The position numbers and the translations under genes are program-made. Positions 25,687 to 35,194 of a stretch of DNA of 64,000 nt are shown one piece after another. The DNA comes from Microcystis aeruginosa FD4 (GTDB lineage Bacteria > Cyanobacteriota > Cyanobacteriia > Cyanobacteriales > Microcystaceae). Positions within the stretch are counted from its first letter, which is position 1; every line of letters starts with the position of its first letter. The notes beneath the pieces were generated by a model. The model was not told the DNA's origin. It ran no database searches and saw nothing but the letters and a program-made list of their open reading frames with translations. The stretch covers positions 3,782,001 to 3,846,000 of the forward strand of contig NZ_CP046973.1 in the NCBI RefSeq assembly GCF_009792235.1, given 5' to 3'.

Positions 25687-27043
25687 TCAGCTTTGACTCT
25701 GATCCAGGCCTCGACAAAACTCTCGGATAGTCGCTGCTACATAGGTTAACATCTCTTCTGTTAATCCCGGAAACACCCCAATCCAGAAGACTCCTTCCAT
25801 GATTTTATCTGCATTAGACAAGTCTCCTATTACCCGATAATTTAATCCTTGATACAGAGGTTGTCGCAGTAAATTACCCCCAAATAATAGCCTTGTGCCG
25901 ATGCGTTTTTCCTCCAAATGCTTAACCAAATCATTGCGAGTAAAAGCTGCATCTTCCCTAACTAAGATAGGAAAACCAAACCAACTCGGTTCAGAATGGG
26001 GACTTGCTTCGGGCAGAACTAAAACATCTTGTAAGTCTTGTAATTTTTGATGTAAAAAGTCGAAATTTTCCCGGCGCTTTTGGATAAATTCCGGCAATTT
26101 ATCCAGTTGCGCTACCCCGACGGCGGCTTGCATATCCGTCATCTTTAGGTTATAACCCACATGAGAATAGGTGTACTTATGGTCATAGCCAAAGGGTAAA
26201 TCTCCTAACTGCCAACCGAAGCGCTTATTACAGGTATTATCTACCCCAGGCGCACACCAACAATCTCTCCCCCAGTCACGGAATGACTCGACAATCTTTT
26301 TCAAGCGGGTATCACTGGTTAAAACCGCGCCCCCTTCTCCCATAGTCATGTGATGGGCGGGATAAAAGCTAACCGTTGCTAAATGCCCAAAGGTGCCAGT
26401 TTTCTGCCCTTTATAAAGACTTCCCACCGCATCACAGTTATCCTCCACTACCCAAAGGTCATGTTTTTCGGCAAAAGCCATCACCGCTTCTAAATTAAAG
26501 GGATTTCCCAGGGTATGAGCGATCATAATCGCTTTAGTCTTCTCTGACAAGGCCGATTCCAGTTGATCAATATCAAGGTCATAACCAGGTAATTTAACGT
26601 CTAAAAAGACCGGAATTAGCTGATTTTGAAAGATGGGATTAACCGTAGTCGGGAAACCCGCGGCAACGGTAATGACTTCATCCCCCGGTTTAAGTTGTTT
26701 TTTCCCCCAATTTAGGGGAAGTTAAGGCACTTAAAGCCACTAAATTGGCTGAAGAGCCGGAATTGACTAATAAACAATGTTTTACCCCCATCCACTGGGC
26801 AAAACGTTCCTCAAATTCTGCGGCATATCTGCCCGTCGTTAACCAGAAATCTAGGGAAGAATCGACTAATTTGACTAATTCTTGCTCATCAAATACCTTA
26901 CCCGAAACCGGAATATAGGTTTGCCCCGCCACAAAAGCCCGGGGTTGAAATTTGAAGTCATAGTATTTTTGTACGGATTGAAATACTTGCGATCGCAGTT
27001 CAGCTTCAGTAGTGGTACTGGGGGGAGAAATAGATTGAGTCAT
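25687..27043 (-). pseudogene. rfbH: CDP-4-keto-6-deoxyglucose 3-dehydrase, frameshifted at an A-run
   Basis: PLP- and [2Fe-2S]-dependent E1 of 3,6-dideoxyhexose synthesis. Two frames of 117 and about 330 codons together make a normal ~450-residue RfbH. The break is at a run of six A (26699-26704 read on the minus strand): the first frame ends PKLGEKTT and stops, but one extra A gives GEKKQLKPGDEVI and continues smoothly into the second frame. Diagnostic residues are present: catalytic His replacing the usual PLP lysine (YPAHHMTMGEGG), and the iron-sulphur pattern C-X57-C-X-C-X7-C (NCDAVG to DCWCAPGVDNTC). It could be a real mutation, a phase-variable tract, slippage or an assembly error. Confidence 0.9.
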
Positions 27044-27117
27044 GGTTAATTTCCTTTCAGGGGAGAAATTTGAACTTAATTATTACTTAATTTGTATCCT
27101 TATCAACCTTGAGTTCG

Positions 27118-28227
27118 CTAATCGATCAAACAACTTTGATAATATTCGATTTGTTGACGAGTAAGGTCTTGGAATTGTGCTTTATCTTCAGAGTCCATTT
27201 GAGCCGCTTGATAATACCATGTCACCGTTTCCTTGAGGGTTTGCCGAAAATCCCAGACTGGTTGCCATTTTAGGGTATGGAAAGCCTTATCTGTAACTAG
27301 ATTAAGCAATTTAGCCTCATGAACAGCCTTCGGATCACTCTGATCGAGCCAAGTCCCTGGCCAAAGTTGTAAGATAGACTCAACTAACTCTTTAACTGGA
27401 CGATTAGAGGCTAGAGACGGACCGAAATTGAACGCCCCATATAAACCCCGGCTGTCTTGCTGCCAATTAGCCGTCATCAACTGCAGATAAATCGACTCAG
27501 CCAAGCGTAAATAGCCACCTAAAGGCTCTAAAACGTGCTGCCAAGGGCGAGTCGCTAGAGGGTTCCGCACGGGAATCGCTTCCGACTTGATCAAAGCCCG
27601 CATCGCATCGGGTACAATCCGATCTAGAGACCAATCTCCGCCACCGATGACATTTCCTGCCCTGGCGCTGGCAATGCCGATGGGGGTTTGAGGGGTTTTA
27701 AAGAAGGAATTTCGCCAAGATGCGATCGCCAATTCCGCCCCCGCTTTACTAGAACTATAGGGATCATAACCCCCTAACGGGTCATTTTCCCGATAACCAT
27801 AGACCCATTCCCGATTCTCATAGCACTTATCGCTAGTAATAAACACGGCGGCACAGGGATGAGTCAGGCTTTTGAGGGCCTCTAAAACGTGAATAGTCCC
27901 CATAACATTTGTGTTCCACGTTTCCACCGACTCAAGATAAGAAAGCCGCACTAAGGGTTGTGCCGCTAAATGAAAAATCACATCTGGTTGCCATGAAGCG
28001 ATTAAACGAGCTACTAACTCAGCCTCTCGAATATCTCCTATATGATGACTCAGGTTCTGAGCTAAGTCTAATTGGTCAAATAAAGCGGGGGTGGTATTGG
28101 GAGCTAAACTGAGGCCTTTGACCGCTGCCCCTAGATGGAGTAGCCAAAACGACAGCCAAGACCCCTTAAAGCCGGTATGACCAGTAATAAAGACCTTTTT
28201 GCCCGACCAAAATCCTTCCTTTACCAT
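27118..28227 (-). CDS. rfbG: CDP-glucose 4,6-dehydratase
   Basis: Converts CDP-D-glucose to CDP-4-keto-6-deoxyglucose. About 369 residues from MVKEGFWSGKKVFITGHTG: the NAD motif GHTGFKGSWLSFWL, then HLAAQPLVRLSY, TSDKCYENREWVYG and the catalytic DPYSSSKAGAELA. ARAGNVIGGGDW and the RPWQHVLEPLGGYL segment are characteristic of RfbG. The start at 28227 (ATG within ATGGTAA) would overlap the end of an adjacent rfbF, as the upstream rfbF remnant shows, although the frame is open three codons further. It lies 74 bp before rfbH. Confidence 0.93.
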   Translation of the reverse strand: MVKEGFWSGKKVFITGHTGFKGSWLSFWLLHLGAAVKGLSLAPNTTPALFDQLDLAQNLSHHIGDIREAELVARLIASWQPDVIFHLAAQPLVRLSYLESVETWNTNVMGTIHVLEALKSLTHPCAAVFITSDKCYENREWVYGYRENDPLGGYDPYSSSKAGAELAIASWRNSFFKTPQTPIGIASARAGNVIGGGDWSLDRIVPDAMRALIKSEAIPVRNPLATRPWQHVLEPLGGYLRLAESIYLQLMTANWQQDSRGLYGAFNFGPSLASNRPVKELVESILQLWPGTWLDQSDPKAVHEAKLLNLVTDKAFHTLKWQPVWDFRQTLKETVTWYYQAAQMDSEDKAQFQDLTRQQIEYYQSCLID

Positions 28228-28317
28228 ATTTTCCATCTAGCTTGTCCAGTGTCATAAAGGTGATTGAGTAGTTCCATTTCTCGATAAGTATCCATGCACT
28301 GCCAAAACCCATCATGC
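27969..28317. repeat. Direct repeat, left copy (rfbG 5' end plus rfbF 3' end)
   Basis: About 348 bp nearly identical (roughly 93 percent by eye) and co-linear, without indels, to 31507-31855. It holds the first ~258 bp of rfbG and the last ~80 bp of an rfbF gene, joined by the native ATGGTAA overlap. Beyond 28317 the similarity stops abruptly. The two copies bracket a 3.2-kb segment. Confidence 0.9.
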
Positions 28318-28999
28318 CCATCCCAGAAGGAGAGGGGAGCTATTATTGTTCACAAGTCAAATAGACTCGCTATACTGGGTTTTTAGTTAATTTCAACGGC
28401 TTTCTGCCAGTAATGTCCGAAAATAATTAAGGTGAAGGCTTAAACCCATCACCTTAACTCTTTGGGAGCTAATATACATGAACTTGACCGAGTATGTCAA
28501 TTGGTTAGGCTGTTAGCCATCGAGAATGGTTAGTTGAGATAAAAGGGGAGCCTGGAACTTCTGCGCGGGGAGAGTCGTTCTTGATTTTCGATGCCTCGTG
28601 ATTCAAGGGAAAATCAAATAAGTATTTATACTTATTGTATATGGCTTGAATTTGGTGTAAACATACAGCTATGCTTGGGTGGCAGGGATTTTAATATTGT
28701 TCTGGACTCGAAAGTGTTACATAGCGGTTTTAACTCGCCTGAAGTACAATTTATAGTCATTTCAGATAAGTCTGATACAGTCTAGACCGACAAAATCTTT
28801 ATGAACTCTGGGATTGATATTCTCAATCTTAATTGAAATGACTATAATTACTTGCTCGTGCCTGCTGCCGACCGCATGGCTGCCCCCCATCTCCTCTTCC
28901 ACTCCAGAGACATGATGATCGTGGTGTTGGCAAATCACTTATACTGGCTATATATTAAGCTAAAATTTGCACTCATACTTAACTTTATCTAATTTGTAA
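28318..28999. other. Non-coding segment of the rfbF-rfbG insertion
   Basis: No gene is convincing across these 680 bp. It holds the junction of the left direct repeat, short broken frames, and a perfect 13-bp inverted pair, TATAGTCATTTCA at 28752-28764 and TGAAATGACTATA at 28834-28846. That pair could delimit a 95-bp miniature element with att next to each end. Base composition is AT-rich. Confidence 0.55.
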
Positions 29000-29902
29000 A
29001 TGAGTAAAAAAACCTTCTGTATTTTGGAACAGGGCAAACTAATTAATGAGCCTTGCACTATAGAAAAACGATAACTATTTACTACTGAATTTAGTGACTT
29101 TTATCGACTTAATTGGGCAACGGAAGATGACCCCAATGCTTTCATTACTGCAAAAGGAGTGACTTGGAGTGAGGGCAGGAGCTTGCTATATAGGGAAGTT
29201 CCCAAAGATTATGAATACTACATTTTTATCGATGATGATGTTACCTTTGTTGCTGATGAAGGAGTAGATATTCCCAAAAAGATCAAAGAATTGCTCGATG
29301 AATATCATCCCATTGCTGGAACTTTTTATGATCCTAAACAGTGGGCATTTCTACCGATTAAAGCTTCTTATGAAGAGTTCATCTCCAGAAAATGCTTTCC
29401 CATTAGTGGATATGATGCGGAATCTCAAATCCTCTCCCAAAGCTATGCTGATGTCATCTTACCGGCGATTTATCATGGGGCGCATCGGACGGATTGGTAT
29501 CTTCAGTGGGTTTGTTATCAAACCTTTCCCATGAAGCAAATGTGTTTTACTGACATTCGAGTTAAGAATGCCCGCAGCGGTGGCCATAGTAAAATTCACA
29601 AGCCGCAGCATTATGAGCCAACAGAAGCAGTGTTTCTGTTTAATCGACACGTCAAGAAGCCATATCCATTGTTGAAAAAAAAGGATGATATTCTTAAAAA
29701 TAATGTTGAAGTTTTTGAGCGGCTAGTTGATAAAACCCCTATTGAGTTCACTCTGAAAGACCTAGCAAAGGTCTATGATATCAGCAACACTGATTTTAAA
29801 ATTAGACAACCTACTGCCAGTAGTCGGTACTTGTACAGAAAACCTTGGAATCGTTTTCTGTGGAAACTGGTCAGAAAACTGACAGGGGAATATAAATATT
29901 AA
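29000..29902 (+). pseudogene. Glycosyltransferase-like gene with an in-frame stop at codon 25
   Basis: The frame starts MSKKTFCILEQGKLINEP at 29000, meets a TAA at 29072-29074, and then stays open in the same frame (LFTTEFSDFYRLNWATEDD) to 29902. That gives a protein of about 300 residues if the stop is read as sense. The body has YEYYIFIDDDVTFV, a DDD metal-type motif expected of GT-A glycosyltransferases, and a basic C-terminus KPWNRFLWKLVRKLTG. Translation from a GTG at 29159 preceded by AAAGGA is possible and would still include the DDD motif. It is the only plus-strand gene in this part of the locus. I do not recognise the exact family. Confidence 0.7.
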
Positions 29903-30137
29903 TTCCACCGCGCTCTGGCTTTGAAAGCTGTCAAATGGCTACTCACTTATGCTGGGACAGCTTGACAGAAAGGCATTTTAGTCGTCAGCCAAAAGTCTCA
30001 GGAAGTATTTAACGGAGCCAGTCTAAATGATTCGTAAACACCATTCTTCTCCGCTCTCCGAAGTGAGAGAGGGGTTAGGGATGAGGAGCTTTTACAATTC
30101 ATTTGGTTTTGCTATATATTAGGCTGTGGTTAAACTT

Positions 30138-31469
30138 TTATACGGAAAATTTGCCAGACAATCTCCTATGGACTAAACTTTTTAGCCATTCAGGCATAGA
30201 GAGAATTGCCATGTATAATAAATTGACAAATAAGAGCAAATTGATAATTTCATCAACTACCCAAGTGTATAAGAATGGACTCGCGTAAAAGGTTGTCACT
30301 ATAGCGACTAAAGCCATACTGGAAGACAAGCTTAACTGATTTTCTTGCTTAATCCAATCCAAAATTTGAGGAAGGGCAAAGATGAGAAAAGTTAATTTGT
30401 AATCCATAACAAGGCCAATAACCAGATAATTTCCTAAATAAATGCCTGCTGCAAGACGGAAATAATCGATATATTGACTGTTATCTAAAGATTTGTCCGA
30501 ATCGGTTGAGACAAAATCCCAACTAAGCCATTCTTGAAAAATCTTAAATTTCGACAATAAAAATCTGGTCAAGACTAATAGCGTCAATAAACTCATAATT
30601 ATATAAATTATGTATCTGAGCGTCTTTTTAATATCAGTTTCGCCGTCAGAAAATAAAGAAAGATTTGATAGAAAAGGTTTGACTTTCAAAAAGAGGGCTT
30701 GATGGCCAAAACGAAACCAAACACGCTCAACATCAAATGCTTGTGAGATAGTTTTCATCTCACCTATACTAGCGATAAAATAAGTGATAAAGGCAGTGGC
30801 AAAAATAGCAGCCAAGAACAGAAATAGATTTCTTTTTTCTTTAAGAATTACCGCCAGTCCAAAAATTGGAAATAGTTTAATAACCCCCCAAAAAAATATT
30901 AATAAATAGGCACACAACCTAAAAATTAATGCTCGGCTATTTTTAATTATTATCAGTCCGACACCAAGCCAAGAATAGATAACAATATCTACGTTGCCAC
31001 GTTCGACTAAAAGCATTACCGGTGGTGAGCATAAAATTAGGGCATAAACTACAGCTTCTTGATAATTTAATCTGCCAATGATGATTAAAGTTATAACATA
31101 AAAGATTAAAGCAAATAAAACTCCTAAAAATATAGTATTACGCTGCTCTAAACCCAGCCAAGTTAATGAAGACCAGCTACTAGGATAAGCTATTTGATTG
31201 AAGCAGGAATTATTTGTTAGGGAAACTTCGCCAGTCAATCGATCACAATCAAAAGCACCTAATACGGCTGCAAGATCTATAAAAGGGTTTTTAACCGCAG
31301 GAACCCCAATTATCCTCCAAAACTTGTGATAGGGAACAAAAAAATTAGCTAGATACAATAACCCAAAATATCCTAAGAGTGCAGCAACTACCAAAAATCT
31401 GCCGTCAATTTTTGATTGTTTTTTGAGCATCTGCTTAATCTGGATATGTATTGAATTTACTATGTCCAC
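30138..31469 (-). CDS. GT87-like (DUF2029) membrane protein
   Basis: A 443-residue polytopic membrane protein with about ten helices. After the first helix (FLVVAALLGYFGLLYLANFF) comes a soluble loop with FDCDRLTGEVSLTNNS and YPSSWSSLTWLG. LLVERGNVDIVIYSWLG corresponds to the conserved Arg-Asn/Asp motif of DUF2029/GT87 transferases. It probably transfers a sugar from a polyprenyl carrier. It lies inside the 3.2-kb insertion between rfbF and rfbG, on the same strand as the operon, so it can be co-transcribed. It appears intact. Confidence 0.75.
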   Translation of the reverse strand: MDIVNSIHIQIKQMLKKQSKIDGRFLVVAALLGYFGLLYLANFFVPYHKFWRIIGVPAVKNPFIDLAAVLGAFDCDRLTGEVSLTNNSCFNQIAYPSSWSSLTWLGLEQRNTIFLGVLFALIFYVITLIIIGRLNYQEAVVYALILCSPPVMLLVERGNVDIVIYSWLGVGLIIIKNSRALIFRLCAYLLIFFWGVIKLFPIFGLAVILKEKRNLFLFLAAIFATAFITYFIASIGEMKTISQAFDVERVWFRFGHQALFLKVKPFLSNLSLFSDGETDIKKTLRYIIYIIMSLLTLLVLTRFLLSKFKIFQEWLSWDFVSTDSDKSLDNSQYIDYFRLAAGIYLGNYLVIGLVMDYKLTFLIFALPQILDWIKQENQLSLSSSMALVAIVTTFYASPFLYTWVVDEIINLLLFVNLLYMAILSMPEWLKSLVHRRLSGKFSV

Positions 31470-31506
31470 TTACTGCCTCCTGCTATTAAAGGATTGATTA
31501 TCTGTC

Positions 31507-31855
31507 AATGAAAGACTACATCCGGTTGCCATGAAGCGATTAAACGAGTCACTAACTCAGCCTCTCGAATATCTCCTAGATGGTGACTCAGATTCTGAGC
31601 TAAGTCTAATTGCTCAAATAAGGCGGGGGTGGTATTGGCCGCTAAACTGAGGCCTTTTACCTCTGCCCCCAGATGGAGTAACCAAAACGCCAGCCAAGAC
31701 CCCTTAAAGCCGGTATGACCAGTGATAAAGACCTTTTTGCCAGGCTAAAATGCTTTCTTTACCATATTTTCCATCTAGCTTGTCCAGTGTCATAAAGGTG
31801 ATTGAGCATTTCCATTTCTCGATAAGTATCCATGCACTGCCAAAACCCATCATGC
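31507..31855. repeat. Direct repeat, right copy (rfbG fragment plus rfbF 3' end)
   Basis: Counterpart of 27969-28317 at a constant offset of 3538 bp. Here the rfbF 3' end belongs to the complete rfbF gene. The rfbG part (31507-31764) is a leftover of the first ~85 codons, with its own substitutions, that stops at the junction with the inserted DNA. Confidence 0.9.
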
Positions 31856-32643
31856 TTATAGACGGCGAGTTCTCCTAAAGCGGCCAAGGTTCTTAGGGGC
31901 TGTGCCTCAAAAGTCGTCGAATCTCCCTCAATTAAATCCAAAACCTTGCGATTTAAGACAAAATAGCCCCCATTAATCCATCCTTCAGCCGTTTGGGGCT
32001 TTTCTTGGAATTGAGTGACTAGATTACCCTCAATGATTAACTCGCCAAAGCGAGAAGAAGGACGAACCGCCGTCATAGTGGCTAATTTCCCATGGGAGTA
32101 ATGGAAATCCAACAGATCCGCAATATTCACATCACACACCCCATCCCCATAGGTGGCCAAAAATATCTCGCTTCCGCTTTGGTCTATATGAGATGTGAGA
32201 CGTTTAAGACGACCTCCCGTCATGGTTTCCTGTCCCGTATCAACTAACCAAATACGCCAGTCTTCCTCATCATGTCCACTATCGAGTTTAGTCACTTTTT
32301 TATTGCCTAACTCTAAGAGGACATCACTTTGATTCCAATCATAGTTAAAGAAATAGTCCCGGATGATCTCCCCTTTATACCCTAGACAGAGCATAAAATC
32401 AGTTAAACCATAGTGGGCATAAGTTTTCATGATATGCCAAATAATTGGACGATTTCCGATATTAATCATCGGTTTAGGTCGAAATTCGGTTTCTTCCCGC
32501 AGTCGGGTGCCTTTGCCACCACACAGGATAGCGACGGGAATGTTAGACTTATAGTCCTTAACTGTTAAACTGACCGATTGTATTACCATTGGATTATATA
32601 GTGCGGGGGACTTTAAAGTGACATCATCCTCTTGTCGAGGCAT
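31759..32643 (-). CDS. rfbF: Glucose-1-phosphate cytidylyltransferase
   Basis: First enzyme of the CDP-dideoxyhexose branch: CTP plus glucose 1-phosphate gives CDP-glucose. The frame has 294 codons; the conserved part starts at VAILCGGKGTRLREE (nucleotide-binding G-G-x-G-T-R-L), followed by FRPKPMINIGNRPIIWHIM, the YGDGVCDVNI metal motif and WINGGYFVL. It ends QARWKIW with the stop overlapping the start of an rfbG fragment. The family is usually ~257 residues, so the first ~38 codons may not be translated; a start at MVIQSV is likely. It is separated from its partner rfbG by the 3.2-kb insertion. Confidence 0.93.
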   Translation of the reverse strand: MPRQEDDVTLKSPALYNPMVIQSVSLTVKDYKSNIPVAILCGGKGTRLREETEFRPKPMINIGNRPIIWHIMKTYAHYGLTDFMLCLGYKGEIIRDYFFNYDWNQSDVLLELGNKKVTKLDSGHDEEDWRIWLVDTGQETMTGGRLKRLTSHIDQSGSEIFLATYGDGVCDVNIADLLDFHYSHGKLATMTAVRPSSRFGELIIEGNLVTQFQEKPQTAEGWINGGYFVLNRKVLDLIEGDSTTFEAQPLRTLAALGELAVYKHDGFWQCMDTYREMEMLNHLYDTGQARWKIW

Positions 32644-32937
32644 CTTAACACGGGATTCCCGATTGTGTCCAAGATTCTGTCTAAAAAAATTTTGGTTGAG
32701 CGAGTGTGTCCAGTTTATTGCTAAACAGGCTCTTAAATCTTCTAGCAGTTATCTTCATGGTGAGGTACGAAGTTTTAGTTTTGGGGAGTCGGCTGTCGGT
32801 CGGCGATACTAAATCAGGTTATACTTCATCTTTATCGGCAACTAGGACTAGAAATTCCTGCTACTGTGCGAAGATACATATTCGGGGACACGGTCACGAA
32901 GCTACCAGACAATTTTAGGATAAAAATACCGACAATT

Positions 32938-33804
32938 ATGGGGAAATCAATCAATAAAGTCCGAGGAACGGCGCTGATTTTAGGGATTCTAGCGATCGCC
33001 TTTGCCTTTTTCACCAGGATTGTCAGTATTTTTGAATACGTTACCTTCGATATCGGACCGGATCCCGATCAGATTAGCGGTGGTTACTTTTGGATGGATA
33101 TGTGGAAGGGAAACTTTCCTCAATTGGGACCCGCGGGGGGAGGTGGAAAATATGGATTCGTAATTCCTCCCCTCTATGGTTATTTAGCATTTCCTCTGAC
33201 AATTTTCGGTGCCGATCCCGAATTTCAAGTCCTTACCAATGGCCTATTTTCTTTTCTATCGATTCCCCTCTTAATCTACTTTGTTTATCAACTTTTAGAA
33301 AATGTAGAACAAGATCAACGTCTTCTCCTGTCCAGTTTGGCAGGATTTTGGTATAGCACGATTTATGCTGACTATTTTATTAATAATTTTTCCTAGGCCC
33401 CTAGCCCAATACCCTTTTTCCTGCTCGTTTTTGCTTTACTCTATCGGTTCCAGATGGAAACGACTAAGCCGCTGCTCTATCAGGCTATAGCTTGGATATT
33501 CTTCGGGATTACCGTCGCTATATTGGTGAGTTTACACAGCACCACGATGTTAATTATCCCAGCGACTTCTGTTATCGCCTCTCTCTGGTTTGTTTATCGA
33601 AATCGCAAGAATAATCGTAAATGTCTTTTGCCTTTTCTATCGATTCTCTCCGCCAATCTCGCCTTGATTATGTATTGGCACTGTGAGATAGTTGGGAGAT
33701 TTGCCAATACGAAAGGACTGCTGAGAGCGCTGACGGAAAAGGGGGCGAGCGCTGAACCATCGAGCAATCTGTTCACTCGTCTATTTAAGGCGATGTCCGT
33801 CTGA
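32938..33804 (+). pseudogene. Polytopic membrane protein (glycosyltransferase-like), stop-interrupted and truncated
   Basis: The frame starts MGKSINKVRGTALILG and has helices at about residues 10-30, 80-95 and 100-120. It reaches a TAG at 33394-33396 (FINNFS stop APSPIPFF) and continues open in the same frame to 33804, where it ends at KAMSV shortly before the convergent ABC gene. The N-terminal loop VTFDIGPDPDQISGGYFWM has the acidic residues seen in GT-C transferases. A single change, Trp to amber, would explain the stop. The C-terminal half expected of such proteins is missing. The frame is also open upstream to 32866 and reads LHLYRQLGLEIPATV before that, perhaps a piece of another gene. 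It is non-functional as it stands. Confidence 0.7.
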
Positions 33805-33837
33805 AAGTTCAACCCGAACCCCAACCTTTCTCGCCGG

Positions 33838-34881
33838 CTAGGATTCCTTCATCGCTTGTTTTTTCTCCGCCTTGAGGTCGCGACTGCTGGCGGCGGCAAT
33901 TTCCGCATCCATCAGGGTGCGTCCAGTGGCCGCTAGATAGACATCATCGAGACTAGGACGGGATTGGGCGATGCTAAACAGGGGTAATCCCGATTCGGCT
34001 AGGGTTTGTTCAATTTTGCTTAAAGGATTGCTCTTCGCCGTCACGATCAGATTAAGGGAGTTACCCTGAGCGGTATTGACGATCACTTCCTCGACAAAAG
34101 GCAGACGGGATAATAATTCTTTCGCTTTGAAAGCCTCTTCCTCTGGGGAAAATTCCCGCACTTTTAGGGTAATGCGATCGCCGCCCAGCTGCTCTTTCAG
34201 TTGTGAGGGGGTACCGCGAGCAATGACGATACCATTGTCGATAATTGCCAAGTTATCAGCCAAGGCATCGATTTCTTCGAGATAATGGCTGGTAATTAAC
34301 ACACTGGTTCCGGCCGCCCGTAATTGTCGCAGAAAATCCCAGACAATCAAACGACTTTCGATATCGAGGCCCACAGTCGGTTCATCCAGCACCAAAACCT
34401 CCGGCTGATGCAGTAATCCCGCCGCTAAATCCAGCCGTTTTTTGATGCCGCCGGAATAGGTTCCTGTTTTTTTGTCGGCGTATTCCTCTAATCCTAAAAG
34501 ATTTATTAATTCTTTGATGCGCTCTCTTGACTTTTGAGCGGGAATGTGATACAGAGCCGCTTGTAGTTGCAACAGTTCCCGGCCGGTGAGCATTTTATCG
34601 AGGGCGACTTCTTGGGCAACGTAACCCAGGCGTTTACGGGCAGATTTGGGGTTATTCAAGGCATCGACACCCCCCACCTCGATTTTGCCGCCATCGGGTT
34701 TAGCAAGGGTGCAAAGACAGCGAATCGTGGTGGTTTTCCCCGCACCATTGGGACCGAGTAAACCGAAGATTTCTGCCGCTGCCACGGTAAAGGAGATATC
34801 TTTAACCGCTGCTGTCTGACCGTAGGATTTTTTTAACTTTTTGATCGCCACCGCAAGGGTCATAAGCTGATTTTCGCCCAC
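33838..34881 (-). CDS. ABC transporter ATP-binding protein, DrrA-like
   Basis: A 347-residue ATPase of the drug-export type: Walker A LLGPNGAGKTTTIRCL, signature TYSGGIKKRLDLAAGL, Walker B VLVLDEPTVGLD and the switch His in ITSHYLEEID. A C-terminal domain after residue ~220 (LKEQLGGDRITLKV onward) resembles the DrrA/DUF4162 extension. It normally works with a separate ABC-2 permease, which is not visible in the window. The start gives MGENQLMTLAVAIKKLKK; the internal MTLAVAI is an alternative. It converges on the truncated membrane gene at 32938-33804. Confidence 0.9.
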   Translation of the reverse strand: MGENQLMTLAVAIKKLKKSYGQTAAVKDISFTVAAAEIFGLLGPNGAGKTTTIRCLCTLAKPDGGKIEVGGVDALNNPKSARKRLGYVAQEVALDKMLTGRELLQLQAALYHIPAQKSRERIKELINLLGLEEYADKKTGTYSGGIKKRLDLAAGLLHQPEVLVLDEPTVGLDIESRLIVWDFLRQLRAAGTSVLITSHYLEEIDALADNLAIIDNGIVIARGTPSQLKEQLGGDRITLKVREFSPEEEAFKAKELLSRLPFVEEVIVNTAQGNSLNLIVTAKSNPLSKIEQTLAESGLPLFSIAQSRPSLDDVYLAATGRTLMDAEIAAASSRDLKAEKKQAMKES

Positions 34882-35194
34882 TTGAGCGAGACAATTTTTT
34901 TGTTAACTTTCTTGGTCTATTTTAACCCAGATTCCCCACTGCAAAATCTAACACAGCCTTGTTTATCTTTTCCGATCAAGATAAACTTTGACGGGATTTG
35001 GCCTCATCCCCAGAGAACCTGCTGCTGTTCCGGCGTTGCCTGTTCCTTGATCGACCTAGACCCATATTAGATGCGCGGGCAACTTATTCAGACAGCATTG
35101 TTAACTTAAATTAACTTTGTTGGCAAAAGTGAATCGGAACAAGGGTTTTTCGTTAAAGTGATAATGATTATCGTTCTAATTAAAGAGAGAAATC
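34882..35194 (+). promoter_or_regulatory. Zur-type operator and promoter region of the PEP-CTERM gene
   Basis: The 313-bp divergent gap has no gene. At 35160-35172 it carries a perfect odd palindrome, GATAATGATTATC, within tGATAATGATTATCgtt. This matches the cyanobacterial Zur box TGATAATnATTATCA closely. It is only ~23 bp before the ATG at 35195, so a bound repressor would block transcription or early elongation. Confidence 0.7.

Noticed and set aside
26550..26705. Programmed frameshift in rfbH as the preferred explanation.
   Set aside because: No stimulatory pseudoknot or Shine-Dalgarno-like signal was evident; a length change in the A-run is simpler, though slippage is not excluded.
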